The position numbers were made by a program, and so were the translations under genes. A DNA stretch of 64,000 nucleotides from Hirudinaria manillensis (Eukaryota > Annelida > Clitellata > Hirudinida > Hirudinidae), in NCBI GenBank assembly GCA_034509925.1, contig CM067530.1, positions 11,175,001-11,239,000 on the forward strand, written 5' to 3'. The notes under the pieces are model-generated. The model worked only from the letters and a program-made list of their open reading frames with translations, was not told where the DNA came from and did not search any database. Below are positions 13,576 through 32,918 of this stretch, piece after piece. Each line of letters opens with the position of its first letter. Within the stretch, counting starts at the first letter, position 1.

Positions 13576-15993
13576 TCAGTGGATGAGGTACCAGATGATG
13601 AAGATGAGGCAGCTGGAGATGAGTAGGGCGATGATGATCGAGTCCCTCTTCTTTCTCAGGTTTATCTTCACCATCAGGTTGTTCAGGACCGGGAATCGAT
13701 CTGCGATTGGCCAAGGACATCATGGGATGGATTAATATTCATGAGCCGATGGCAATTTATGGCTTGGCATGATAAACATTGTAAAATCGTGTTATGTTTA
13801 TATGCGTGTCGTTGGTAAATTATGGCCAGGTATTTAATATTTAATATAATATTTACTCGCAAAGGTGGATTATTAGTCTGAATAAATTATAAATTTAATT
13901 ATTGTGAATTAGAATGAAGTGATTATTTATGCAGCCATTTACATTTAACGTCTGGTTGTGACGTTGCAAATCAACGTGGCCAATGCCCCTGACTAGAAAC
14001 ACAGAACCTCACTGCATGCATCATCATCATCACCAGGATCGCTGCCACCATCGACATCACTATCAACACCATCACTCACTTGTGAGGGAGACGACCTTGT
14101 TGGATATTTGATGCAAGGCCCCCCTTTGGTTCATCAGGTTCTCCTTGGTCGACACGGCGATACTGCAAATGTTTGGACTAATTTATGCTAATTAATGAAT
14201 TAATGTATGCTAACATAATTTATGAGGGTATCACATTAATAATTAATATTCATTTTAATAATGGCCATTGAAAATACCTGATCTGTTCATCCACCAATCT
14301 TTCAGAGCTGCAGAAACAAAGAAATGTTGTGATTTGCGTCATATAAACAGGTGATTGAACTGAATGCCATAGGAGAATATGAAAGCACGTAGCATAGCAA
14401 ATTGAGTTTTTGATTGAACACGATACCAAGAGCTTAAAAGTGAATCTAAGCCGACAGAATTACTTGAGCAGATGTTGATGTTCCTTCAGATAAATGTCCG
14501 TCTGCGTGGAATTCTTGTACGAGCTGCTGCCAACAGAACGAGGAAACGTCACGATTTGGGACATCAACGATCAGTTATTTTCATCACTTTGCAAAGTAAA
14601 TTTACATTAAATCATGAAATAAAGTAAGTTACAGGAGCGATTCTACAAGAAGGCGCTTATCCTCAAGTTGCATCGTTTGCATCACAAACGACAAATGACA
14701 AACGGCAAAGAAATGCAACGCCCAACAAACGACAACGTGACACCACCAATCACAACAGCAACAACGATGGCGACAGACCTGTTCCCGCGGTAGACGGATC
14801 CGAGCAGCTCCTCTCGCTCCTTGACGGCGACGATGTTGGACCTGGTTTTGTGGAACTCGTGCGAATAGTCCTGCAGGATGTCCCTGTGTCTCTGAAGCGT
14901 GTGCAGCAGGGTCGCGTTCTGAGAGGTCAAGCCCAGGGACTGGGTGAACTCAGACATTTGGTCGTTCACTTTCGTCAGCTGATGAACGGATGGAATGAAG
15001 ATGCAGAATTCAGTATTGTAATTTGTACTACATGTACAGGATGTCATTTGGTGGTACAAAGTGATACTTATTATATAAACTGAGTATTAAATGAGCTATA
15101 TATTTATTATTGCCATTATATACTTAGAGCTAGAATTTTTAGAAGCAGAATCTCACAGAGGCTAGCAACTGTTCAATTTCTATGGCCATGGCCTCAGACA
15201 TGTGTGACAGGGATTTCGAAGAAGCAGAACTGGATACGTCCACAGCCCTGAATGATGAGGATATAATGTTTTTAATGCTGGAATCAATCAAGTTACAGAT
15301 ACTGAAGAAGATGAATCTAAGAATGTAAATTTATATTCTGTCATTGAGCAAACTGTTCTTTGTTATTGTGGCTAACAAACTAGACACACAAATGCTATTG
15401 GAGTTTCAATGCAAATATAAAGCCATCACCATCAACTAACGAATATGGTTGTCTGTGTGCCACGGTCTGAAACGATGAGTTTCCATAATCGTTCAGGGTT
15501 CTGTAGTTTGTGCTGAGTTTGCTGAACGACACAAGCTTTGAATCGATCTCATTCTCCAACTGCCTTGCCTGTTTCCTTAGGTCTAACATTGGAAATATAA
15601 TTATTTAATTCAATGATCATATGTTTAGCATAATTTATTTGTTGTAACAAAAACATTATGAAACACTCTAGTTTATACCAAAATGATAGGAAATATTACA
15701 TATTATATTTAGATGGTTGAGGGGGTTTATATTCAAAGTGTTAAATATTTTTTAACATTTTGATGAAAAAGTTTATATGTTTAGTTCAGGTATTTTAAGA
15801 TAGTTACAATGATACCAAAAATAGTAGTTCTAAATATAAAATAAACTATCAATAATCTCTATTGGTTCAAAATATGGTATCCACAGCTACTCGAAATTAT
15901 AACTAATTATCCGGCACTGCATTCATTTCAACACTTTTGTCGCATCAAAACGAAGACATTGTTACCTTCCCATCCGTTGCCAAAATCCATCAT
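13576..15993 (-). CDS. GOSR1: Golgi SNAP receptor complex member 1 (GS28), 253 residues
   Basis: Qb-SNARE of ER-Golgi and intra-Golgi vesicle fusion, tail-anchored in Golgi membranes. Exons in coding order: 15993-15966, 15582-15441, 15247-15157, 14978-14779, 14526-14464, 14307-14278, 14162-14080, 13700-13576; all phases join, giving 253 residues against about 250 in vertebrates. Diagnostic matches: WEDLRKQARQLENEIDSKL at the N-terminus, MAIEIEQLL, TLQRHRDILQDYSHEFHKT in the centre, and RINLRKKRDS-like sequence before a C-terminal membrane anchor (about residues 233-253, ending IIWYLIH). The donor after the 14779 exon is GTCTGT, a weak GT site. Three extra bases (CAG) at the 14526 acceptor could be skipped in frame. 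An alternative start codon directly follows the first (15990). Confidence 0.96.
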
Positions 15994-17984
15994 TTTACTC
16001 TTGTTCATCTCAGTTTAAGAGGCGACTTAAACAAAAAACCTAACGCAATCTGTTTACGGAAATCTCATCTCAATGATCGACAGTCGTGATGTGTACCGTA
16101 TATAGTCATAAACTTCTAAAGAACAATTTTGAATTTCAACCACCAGATTAAATTTAAATTAATCGATTTAATTTTTTGTAATTTAATTGCATTGTTCACG
16201 ATGCCGACTTTAAGTAAACGTGGTAATAATACAAATCATTTGAGTTGGTGTCTACCCTATATCATGTGAATCGATTTTGATAATAAATTTAATAAAATCT
16301 GAAATGTAATCATAATTATGGACAAAGATCAATCTGTTTGGGAATTCTTATTCGGAACCAGAGAAGAAAAACACAGCAGAAATATGAACGGTTTTTATAC
16401 TTTTTTTTTATTTCTCCAAAGAAATTATCAAGCATATTCTATTTATATTCTATTAGGTCGGCATTGTTAGTTAACGCAAACCGATCCCTAAATTTAATTT
16501 CCTCGGTGGTCACCAGAACAGATGTCTTCTAATTTCCTGTTTCTTTCATCGAATTCTTTTGAATAAGAAAAATTCGCTGACACTTAAGATCAAGTATAAA
16601 GCTGTTACGAAATTACTTTCAGGATTGGAGTCGAATTCTTGAACATTCATTAGTTATTAGAAATTCACAAAAATTCAGACTTCTAAATGAAATGAACCTA
16701 GAATTATCTTGAAACTAGGTTTAAAGTAATTTCCAAGCAATATAAAGAAACTTGGGGGATTCACGTTCAAGATTAATTTAGCCTCATGCTGAATAATTTC
16801 TAATGTATTTAATTAACTCATGAATAATTTAATCACAACATTCTGGATCACGAAGGCGAGCGAGCAGAAAGACTTCACATAAATAGAGTGGTCCTCGTAA
16901 GTAGGTGATCGCAGAAAATTATTAGGAGCAGAGCTGTAAATAAAAGTTGTCGTCTGCTTTTGTTTACTTTTAAGCTTTCAAAGGTATAAACCGGCATTAA
17001 TATTAAAAGTTAATTCATTAGTTAATCGTTGACCTACGGACACAACAATAAATAAACAATTTTTGTTGCATTAAATCTTTTCGATTTGTTGAAAAAAGTC
17101 CGAGAACAATCACCAGCCGGAGAAAATGTCTGAAGTGAGATTTTCTGAAATTTCTTTGTTTACAAATCAGTTACATTCGACTAGAATGCTTTGGTCTTCT
17201 TTGTAGATGGTTATGCCTAATTTGTCCATCATCACAAATTAGCATGCGTTATAGAAAACCAGCTTTTGTATTCAACTCTGTAAACCATGACCCGATTTGA
17301 TTGAACTCTTTGCTCGTGAGAATTCACAGCTCGCAACGTTGGTTTCTGTTTTCAATGGAGTTTCAAAACCGTGGTCTTTGGATCGCCGGCAAACAAAAAC
17401 ACGGGCTCAGGAGTTGTTTACGTTTCGTTGCTATGGCGGCACCGGAAGAGCTGCCAGCGGAAAATCATTCATGCACATCCGAATATGCGATGCGGAACCC
17501 TAATTCATGGGGCTCATTGTCGGCTCATCGCCATCACCATCAGCTACCGGAAGCTTTCAAGTGTCGTCCAAAGAATAACTAGCATTTATTAATACTAATG
17601 CTGTTTTGAATTGTTCTTTTATCATCTCTTTTGACATTTATCTCTCTGAAAAGGGCTTTAGTCAGTCCTCAGATGGGAAAGTTTTGGTCGCACTGATCCA
17701 CAACTTGCCCGAACGAAATGACGGTCCATTTTCTGGGTTCGGGTTCAACTTCTGGACATCCCCATTTGCGCGTCATCAAAAAAATCTTTAATGGCGGCCC
17801 GATTTCACATAATTTCCAATTTAGACAAATAGCACTAAAACAAAAGCTACGAATGAGCATTACTAATAAATATTGATGACCTCCCAGCGTTGGATATTTA
17901 TAAAGGCAGGTATTTCCCAATCTCACGATCGATGACTCACCGTGGTATGGTTGTGGTGGATATTGATCACGACGATGGAGGTAA

Positions 17985-18058
17985 TGACGATGATGATGAT
18001 GATGATGATGATGGTGACGATGATGATGACGATGACGACGGTGATGATGATGATGATG
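17985..18058. repeat. (GAT)n microsatellite
   Basis: GAT/GAC triplets, about 24 units with some substitutions. Confidence 0.9.
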
Positions 18059-18361
18059 CCTAAAATATTCAAACAAACTTGCACTAAGTCACTGGACCCT
18101 TGAAAGATTCTTCTAAAATGATTGGAATTAAAAAAATTACCAATGTCATCGTCGTCGTCATCATTACGTCAATGGCTAATAAATTATTAATGAGGGCGTT
18201 GCTAATTATAATAATACAGTAATACAACGATAGCATTCGTAATGACTAACGCTTATAACATTGTGAATAGGTTTAACATAAGACTAACCTCGCAGCATTC
18301 CAAATATGCATCACATATTTGGGTCGAGTTATTTCGAGACATTACTTCGTTATTAATACTA

Positions 18362-18371
18362 TTATTGTTAC

Positions 18372-18432
<61 letters not shown>

Positions 18433-18480
18433 GTTATTGTTATTGTTATTATTATTATTATTGTTATTATTATAATAATT
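18362..18480. repeat. (ATT)n microsatellite, about 40 units
   Basis: TTA/ATT triplets with occasional TTG; among the longest ATT arrays of the window. Confidence 0.95.
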
Positions 18481-19805
18481 ATAACAGTTATCATTGTTAG
18501 ATGGTATTGTTATTATTACTGTAGTATGTGGTTAATTGTGGCCATAAATTTTGAAATCCATCGATGGATCTGAGGATTTCCGGTGCTGGCAGACCTTTCA
18601 ATAAGATAAACATTGATAACAGAATTAGTAACTTGGATATTACGTTTATTTTTAAAATAATAATTATTTCTAAATAATAATATATTTTTTATTAATATAC
18701 ATTTGTACGTATGCTTACGTGTGTTGTTAAGGTGATGATGATGATGATGATGGTGATTATTATTATTATTATTGTTATTGTTATTATTATTACTACTACT
18801 ATTATTATTATTATCGTTATCATAATCGTCTTCATTTATATTCTGAAGTCCCACGCAAAGTGAGGTTTGCTTTAGGCACGACAGGCACTCCAGCTCAGAA
18901 TATAATAATAATATTAATAATAATAACATTATTATTTAATAATAATTTTGAATAAAAATATCAATAATTTAAATAATAAAACAATAATAATGTTGTTATG
19001 ATAATTTCCTGTTATTATTATTATTATTATTAACATTATTCAATTACCGTGGTTAATTAATATTCATATCGGCATAGTATTGCTGACTAATAAAGCAGCT
19101 AATTAATAATCACATCCGCCCATTCTCTCACCACTTATCACCATCTCTACTCGTCAACATCGTACCAAAGGTTGAGTCATACTTACAACTTGAGGTTTCA
19201 ATGACGAGAAATTATCTAAATATATATCACATTTATTATATATATTTATATAAAATATATTTAAAACTATTATTGTTCATTATAATTAAAATAATAATAA
19301 ATTATAAATTACTATAATTACTATTATCGTGTGAAATCATAATTAGAGCATAATTAGCCAAAGCTATCCCAAAATCAACTACGCTCTGCAAACATGGCAG
19401 CCCACAAATCTTGCCAAAGCCAGGAGTTGAACCCAAAACCAGAGCCTCCAAAGGGGCCAATCGAGGTTACGACAAACAATGGCGTGTCTCCCTTTCTTTT
19501 TAAACATGGCCGATATCAACTCGGCGAGAATTCTGTGTCCTTCTTAATTGTTTAAGGCAGTTACTAAAGAAGTTAGCAGGTCTGCAAATTATATATTCTT
19601 AGATTTTAAATAAAGGTAAATATTAGAAAAAAAGTGGAGTCGTTCGTTTTCATTTTTATTACTTTAATTTATTTAATTATTATTATTATTATTATTATTT
19701 ATTAATTATTAATTTCTTTATAAAGACCATAATTCACGACGATGATGATGATGATGTTCGTTCTGATAGACTTGAACTCTCCTCTGTTACGTCCAAGCTC
19801 AAGTC

Positions 19806-20956
19806 ATGTCCGATTCGACGGTCTCGGAAGGCAAGACCAGAAGCTCCATGAAAACGAAGTCCAGGAGATCTCTGTCAAGACAAGATGCTCTCGAGGCAGA
19901 CGAGCCTCCAAAGAATTGTCGAGACGACGTTGAGATCGACTTTAACTTTGGCTTTGAATCGCAAGGCGAAGCTCCCAATAACAACAACGATAACAACAAC
20001 GGTTGTAACAACATCCAAAGCAACAACAACAACAACAACAATAACTGCATCAACTTTGCCTGTAACTCGGACAAGGCTTTTGGAGATGAAATTAAAGACA
20101 TGAAAACCTCGTCGGGTCAGGATCACCCGAGCGTGGAAGAGTCATCCCCAAAGGAGGAGAACAGAGACACCTGCACCCCGTCCAAACTACACCTGTACGC
20201 CAAAGAGGGTAACTTGGACTTGGTCAGGGACTTGCTTACCTCTGGGGCGGACGTAAATGGCACGTACAGGGACGGAAACACCAGGGCCATCACCCCTCTG
20301 AACTTGGCCGTCAGGAAGCGTCGTCACGGCGTCGCTAGGCAACTTCTGGAGGCCGGCGCCGAGGTCGACGCTTGCGAAGAAGCGCTATCCAGGAGAGAGA
20401 GTGAGTGAGCGCGACGAATTGGTTTTAAATTCCGTGCTATATCAGGCACGCGTTACGTTAAGAGGGTGGATTTTGTTTTTGTTTTTTTTTTGTTTTTCTG
20501 AATGTACGTGATGACCCTTGGAGGCAATCGGTTTTGCTTTGTTTGAGGCGTCCAATGATTTTGAATCCAGGTTAAGATTGGAATTGGAAACGGAGAACGA
20601 AACAAAGACCAGTGAGAGCACGGAGCTGACGACGACGTCAATGACGGCGATTATGATAGTGATGACGATGACGATGATGATGATGATGACGACGATGACG
20701 ATGATGATGATGATGACTACGATGAAAGAAAAACTCTAGAGTAAAATAAGGCACAGGTCAGCAGTCAGAAAAAAGTAGTCATCAGCTGTTTCACCTGCCG
20801 CTGACTGCACGCTTGAATAAATCTCTGTTGACACAAGAGTTTCGGCCGAGTCTCAAGCGATCGAACGTTCAATGAACGAATAAATAAATAAATAAATAAT
20901 ACCATTGTTAATCATTTGAATATCTTGAATATGAAGCAATGATGCATGTGAATAAT

Positions 20957-21038
<82 letters not shown>

Positions 21039-22533
21039 GGGGTGATGATGACTACGATGATTGGTAATTGTTGTATCTGCTTTACACACATTTATTACTT
21101 GTAGCTATGAATGAAATCTAGAGTTTAGCCTAAGTTTAAGATAACAATAATAATAACTAAAATAATTGTTATACTACTATATTTATTATTATATATATAT
21201 CTTTATTATGCAAGGATAATGTTAATAATAATTTTTCTGAATGTGACAGATGTACCATTATTCATTATTATTATTATTAATTCATCCAAAAGGCATCTGG
21301 ATGGATAGCTACTCCCCTTTACATTGGGCCGTCGAAAACGGAGACGTGGCCATGGTGGCACTGCTCTTGGACCACGGTGCCGACCGCAACAGACAGGCCT
21401 CTCTGCAAGACCATCAATTCGTCACACCTTTGCACCTGGCCGCGCAGGACGGAAACGCTTCCATTTGTAGTCTGCTCCTTTCGGATCCAAAATGTCTCCG
21501 CGATCCGGTGAAGATAACGCCTAAGAGGAACATGATCACGCCTCTTCATCAGGCCGCTTTCAACGGTCACACCGAGACGGTACGCTTGCTACTGGACATG
21601 GGCTGCGACCCCAACAAGCAGGCCGACAATGGCTATGCCGCTCTGCACTATGCCTGTCAAATCGGCGATCCAAATATGGTCAGGACGATACTCTCTCACG
21701 GAGGGAGACACGATTTGAGGTCGTTCACCGAAGTCCAGTCGCTCATCACTCCGCTTCATCTGGCCGTCCAGAGCGCAGACGAGCCGACTATAAGGCTGCT
21801 AGTCGGCTACGGAGCCGATTTGGAGGCCGAGAAGAGACTGGACGTAGTCGGAGGAATGACGCCGCTGCATCAGGCGGTGTATCAGAACAAGTTGAAGATC
21901 GTCAAACTACTCATCGAACTTGGAGCAGACGTCCATTCGAAAGCCGGCAAGACGTGGTACACCGTCTGTCACATAGCCGCCGAACGAGGACATTTGGAAG
22001 TCATGGACTTTCTCCTCTCGACTGAAGCCAGAGACGACGTCAACGTTAGGGCGGCTCTCGGCGACCACAAAGACGTGTCGCCACTGCACGTCGCTAGTCA
22101 ATTAGGTCACAACGGAGTCATCAAGAAGCTGGTAAAAGCTGGCGCCGACATAAACTGCGTCAGACGTTTTGGCGATAGGTCGGGGATGAATTGCTTGCAT
22201 TTGGCCGTGGAATTCGGTCACGCCGACACGGTCCAGTTGTTGACGGGACTCGGATGCAACGTCAACGCGGCAGACTCTCTCAAGTACACACCACTACATA
22301 CGGCCGTTCAGTATTGTCGGCTGGACATGGTCAAGTTGCTCCTGGCCTGCAATAAATGCAACCTGAAATTGAAAAACGTAGCCGGCTTAACACCGAAACA
22401 GCTAGCCGAAAAGACTAGCGCCTCTGTCGAAATCGCAGCTTTATTTCGTGAGAATCGGGGCTCAGGTCTGAGAAAGATTGCCCAATCTAGGCGCTCCAAA
22501 TCTGCTGTTTTCAAATATTTGTGCGGTTTGTAG
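19806..22533 (+). CDS. Ankyrin-repeat protein, 12 repeats, 611 residues
   Basis: Two exons, 19806-20400 and 21293-22533, join in phase 1 (donor GTGAGT; acceptor AAAAG). The first 120 residues are polar and disordered, including an asparagine-rich stretch encoded by AAC/AAT triplets. From about residue 125 twelve ankyrin repeats follow: two in exon 1 (start KLHLYAKEGNLDLVRDLL) and ten in exon 2, with typical TPLHxA turns such as YSPLHWAVENG, ITPLHQAAFNGH and YTPLHTAVQ. The tail after the last repeat (about 50 residues, ending KSAVFKYLCGL) is basic and does not match a SOCS box. Such solenoids are protein-binding scaffolds; partner and pathway cannot be told. The join at 21293 has a poor pyrimidine tract but keeps the repeat register. 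Confidence 0.85.
20946..21036. repeat. (AAT)n microsatellite in the ankyrin gene intron
   Basis: About 30 AAT triplets with two TTAT interruptions. Confidence 0.95.
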
Positions 22534-24326
22534 GAGTCTCAGATAGATCCAAGGACCAACGAACACTACTACTTTTGTGCTACTTAAGTATTCCGTCCGC
22601 AGTGGTTTTTCTTAAATTAAAAGACATATCAAAAACTTGTTTTAAATTTATTTTTCTACGAACATACATTTTTCATGGAAATTAAGTAGTTTTTTTCATT
22701 AAATTAATTTTCGTTCAAGGTTTGATTTTTTTTTGTTATCTTCTCAAACACGTTATTTATTGTGTGCATGCGATTATTTTATTCTTCTTTCTTCTAAAAT
22801 CTGTAAAAATTGTTTTCAATTTAAACTCGCCTTGAAGAAAAATAATTGCCTGTTCTTGTAATTAGTGATCATTTTTAAATCGTCGTTTGTCGTCCGCTTG
22901 GGTTTGCGCGGTGACTCATTGCTTTGGTTTCGGGACCGGATGTTTGTTAATATGGAATTCAATATTTATGTTCCACTTTATCACTTACGGGCTTCTAAGA
23001 AACTCGTGTTATCAATTAATCGGAGGCTTGTTGGCTACAGAGTCGAAGCGGATGGATTGTCAGTTCGTGCGAAACTATTTTAATATCACGCTTTGAACAA
23101 TGGATGTCGGTTATTAATTAAAAGAAATATTTTTTTGTGAATTCTGATACGACGTTCAAAGAAGTGCAACGTTCCAATTAGTAGAGAAACGGCTTGTTTC
23201 TGTGCTAATTTGCTTACCAGCTTCACTATTTTTGGGCGCCATCTTTCTTTCTCATAATGGTTGTCGTGTTTTCTCGTTCATTTATTTCGTCGTGAAGTAA
23301 ATAAAAATCCGATGGCTTTGACAAACGTTTTTGGTCTGTTCGGCTCGTCTGTTTCGACTGAAACCGGGAGATTCAATCGATGTGGTGATCCATAAATGCA
23401 CACGTCTCGTCAATAAAGCCGATCGGAGGCTGTTTACCTAGCATGACTGGTAATTAATTTGAATTATGGCGAGAGCTCGCTAAATAGAAATTGATCGCAA
23501 TGGTGGGTGTTCATGTGCCTCTGGTTTGATCCGTAACTTTTGATTGAATGCCAGAAGGGAGATTTTTAACTTTGCGGTCTTTGAGTTTGTTAGTTTAACT
23601 AACTTAGTTATGGAAACTTTAGATTCCATTTCCAACAATTGATTCCTTAATGTCAAAAATCTTTCGGATAAGTTTCGCTAGTGGGAGTGAGAAATAGATG
23701 TAAACAACGATCTGACGCTTATCGAAATAACAGGAAGTTAAAGTTAAAAAACAATTAGACAATTAGAATGAATATTTATCGAGGCACTAGTGTTTAAAAA
23801 AAAATTCTCGAAACATTAATGTCCCGAGCATTTTACGGAAAGTTTTCTGTAGAAAGTTTTTAACCCTCGGTAAGTTAATGATAAATGCTCATAATTAGTA
23901 GTTAATGGTCTGCTAATATAATGACGCCAAATATATAAAAACTAAAGACGAAGGCACAAAAAATATTGATGAATTAAGAAGAAAATAGTGCTTCTATTTA
24001 TTCATTATGTCGCGGTACATAAAGGGATTGGGAAATTTGGGATTTTTTTTTATTTATACATCGTAGCAGATTTTTTAAATCTCTATGTTATCGTAGAGGG
24101 CTTTGTTTAGCAATGCGAATTGTAATGCAAAACTCGAATGTAATTGCAACATTGGTAGAATTTTTATAAAAATTTTATTTCAAAAGCAATATTTTAATAA
24201 AAATATTTATGAAAATTTTAAATTAGTAGGACAAATCAATTCTTTTCATGGTTAATCGATTAAAGGATTTGTTACTATTTGTTATGATTTGATATAGTTT
24301 CGGCAGGTGATATTAAGTTTGTAAAA
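22534..24326. other. Intergenic stretch, no gene seen
   Basis: Probably ankyrin-gene 3' UTR followed by 1.5 kb of AT-rich sequence. Short frames near 22,865-23,096 are unrecognised and lack splice support. Only the last 30 bases are clearly conserved, matching the leader upstream of the second PSMC6 copy (24298-24326 against 27254-27282). Confidence 0.6.
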
Positions 24327-26815
<2,489 letters not shown>

Positions 26816-27282
26816 ATCGTTTCATACATTTGTTTGTAAGAGTTTAGGATATTTGAAAAATAAAGATTGTTGTGAATTAATCGTCATGGAAATTTACGAG
26901 TTTTGCTTTGGAAATGACAATCGGATATTAAAAAATGAAGATTCCTTAATTGTAATCAATGGAATCAAACCTCAAAATTGCTCTAAATTTGCATAATTGT
27001 AACAACAAAATGATTGGTATTTGTTTGTCTTTATGAAATAAATAATGAAATTTTAATTTTTGTGTATTAATTGTAGTAAATTTGATAAACGTTTTTGGTA
27101 TTACAACATGAGTGTAATGCAGGATTTGACTATAATTGTAATTTTGATGTAATTTATAAGAAATATTATTTATAAATCAATGTTTTAATACGTAGTTTTG
27201 AGTTTAATAGAGTAAATCAACTCCCTCAAATAGTTTGTTTTGATTTGTCAGCGTTTCGACAGGGAATATTGAGTTTGTAGAA
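26816..27282. other. Interval between the two PSMC6 copies
   Basis: Holds the copy 1 polyadenylation signal (AATAAA near 26,860) and the copy 2 promoter. A 40-base block at 26961-27000 resembles 30897-30936 downstream of copy 2. This shows that the duplicated unit runs past the coding 3' end. Confidence 0.75.
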
Positions 27283-30578
<3,296 letters not shown>

Positions 30579-31904
30579 ATCGACTGATTTGGAACATCTC
30601 TGCTGGACTTGCAAACCACCAATAGGAAGACCTTGACTATTCATTTGTTTTGGAAATTCGGAAAATAAAGATCCTTATGGATCAACAGTTTGTGCAGTTT
30701 CTTTCTAAATTGGCCAAGAATTCTAGCCATGTTTAATGCTAAACCCAACAAAAATTTGGTAAACATTAGCATCTTAAGAGTACAGCATTGAAACGAGACT
30801 GAGAATTTATTGGGATGCAACAAATAAACTTTTTGGAAAGTGCCGAAACCGATGACCGTCAAAAAATGAAATGAGATTACGGGACCTGACAACAGTGGAA
30901 TCAAACCATAAAATGCTTCAACTTTGCATATTTGTGCTCAGAAGGCTACTTGGCCAAATGCTGTCTTAGGTTCGATCGATGCTGAACAATTTCAGAGTCT
31001 TTGCAATGGCGAATGAATACCAAAAAAAAAACGATTACCAAGAATTGACGAAAACGATAAAAACATCCTGAAATTAAATAAATTTCTCTGGCCAGTAGCG
31101 ATCGTTTCTCGTGCGATCGGAAATCATTCAAGCTTTTAAACTAAGCCTCGCATCGTCGGAGACGTGCAAGACGATTCAAAATTTTTTACCATCTATAAAT
31201 GACGTGCATGAACGAATCTGATGACAACATCGAGGAGAAAACGTATCGAGAGTTTCATCGTCCAATAGAAAAGTGCTATACAAAATTCACCCAAAACTTC
31301 AGCCAATAAGAATCTTACTAAGGTGAAATGTTGCTTATACAGACAGCATTGTGATGATTAAGTAAAAGCCTCAAAAGTTATCGATACTCGAAAAGCGAGG
31401 AAATTGGCTAACAACAACGACGCCAATCTTTGATCGGATTTCAGCTAAGATTTGTCAACAACGTCGGAGAAGAATCCCCGCTCCGTGATTGGTTGGTTGG
31501 TTTGTTATTCGATCCCCTAAAACTAAACAAGCTAGGCAAATAAATGTAAGATGAATAAAGAACAACAATGTTTTGTATTGTTTGTCTTCACATGTAGCTT
31601 CAAATGTCACTCAGAACCCTGAAATAATAAACGAATTATTAATGACCAGGTGACAAGAATTGCTAATTAGTTCAAGTGTTTAGTCACCTAATTCTGTTCC
31701 ACCATCATCATCATCATCATCATCACCCATTATCATAATTAGTTATTACTATTACTGAAATATTTACTTCTGAAAGCCAAAACATCGCCATGCCAAGACC
31801 GAAACTACATGACGACATTAATAAATCAATGGCCATCATCATCATCATCACCACATCATCATCATCATCGATATCACGTCATCGCACCTGTCGACGTAGG
31901 AAGT
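30579..31904. other. Intergenic stretch between convergent genes, no gene seen
   Basis: Includes the PSMC6 copy 2 3' UTR. Between about 31,265 and 31,495 there are several CCAAT/ATTGG elements in moderately GC-richer sequence. This would suit a promoter, yet both neighbouring genes end here rather than start. No coding frame of note follows. A CAT-triplet run lies near 31,705-31,725. Confidence 0.5.
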
Positions 31905-32882
31905 TCAGGCGACGCTCGAATCCTTGACCTTGCTGAGGACGTCATCTGTTACCAAGACGACCGACTCATTCTTGCGAGGGTCACCCAACAGCTGCTCCTG
32001 ATAATGATCGCAATCAAAATTTAACACGATGATGTTAGCGGAAGTATTTTATTAATAATGGATAATGCATTTCATGTGGAACTTCACGTCCATAATTTAA
32101 TATTAATCAATTAATTTAATATTATTAAAAAATATTAATTTAAAAAGAAAATTTCCTCGAGTTCTTTCAAGAGCTATTCAAACAAAACCCTAAAAAAGAA
32201 ACCCCATTTTAGAGAGGCTGGCCCTTAAGCATAGCACTTATGACTTATAATCATAATTGGTTATGGCCATCATCGTCGTCATCATCATCATCGTCCAAAG
32301 AAACATCGTCGTCATCGTCACCATCATCCCATCGTCATCATCATCCAAAGAAACATCGTCGTCAAGAGGCGAATATTCGTCTCGTATACATCAAAGACCT
32401 GAAATTACTTTCAAATGTTTTCCCTTTTTAGCAGGATGTTCCCTCATTATACGAGCTGAGAACCTGCCTAATTACAACCTGACCAGCTAATTACTCGAGA
32501 TCAACCTATGACGACGATAACTATGACTATATAATAGTGATGACAACGACTACGACGACGATGATGATGATGAAAGACACGACTCTGAAAACAATAATTT
32601 TTCTAGCAACCAGGAGGCTTCACTGCTCAGGGTAATTTCCATTGCGGCCATTTTGTAAAGTGCTATTAACAACAACAACCATCACTTGGTTCTCCTGTTT
32701 TCATCATCAAGTATTGCTAGAAATAACTAAATTACGAGTGCTTCGGTAAACCTGGTGATGACGACGACGACGATGATGATGATGACTTACAGGATCGATT
32801 GGAACGCTGATCTGATTCTGGAGCTGATGGTGTCTGATGTGTCCTCTCCTGCAGTTTCTCTTGGCCTATGATCGAAATAATA

Positions 32883-32918
<36 letters not shown>

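Larger units (their letters stand above)
15994..19805. other. 3.8 kb repeat-rich intergenic stretch
   Basis: Contains the GOSR1 5' flank, a GAT/ATC microsatellite at about 17,985-18,058, a long ATT run at 18,362-18,480, another near 18,750-18,815 and AT-rich filler. A plus-strand frame at 17428-17580 (beginning MAAPEELPAENH) has a good start context and higher GC than its surroundings. It could be a first exon, but no second exon can be tied to it. The poly-histidine minus-strand frame at 17669-18076 is the GAT repeat read in reverse. Confidence 0.55.

Noticed and set aside
17669..18076. Poly-histidine frame on the minus strand
   Set aside because: It is the GAT microsatellite read in reverse; the non-repeat part resembles nothing and lacks splice or start support.
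18242..18929. Poly-Leu, poly-Ile and poly-Asn frames
   Set aside because: Readings of ATT/AAT triplet arrays; not genes.
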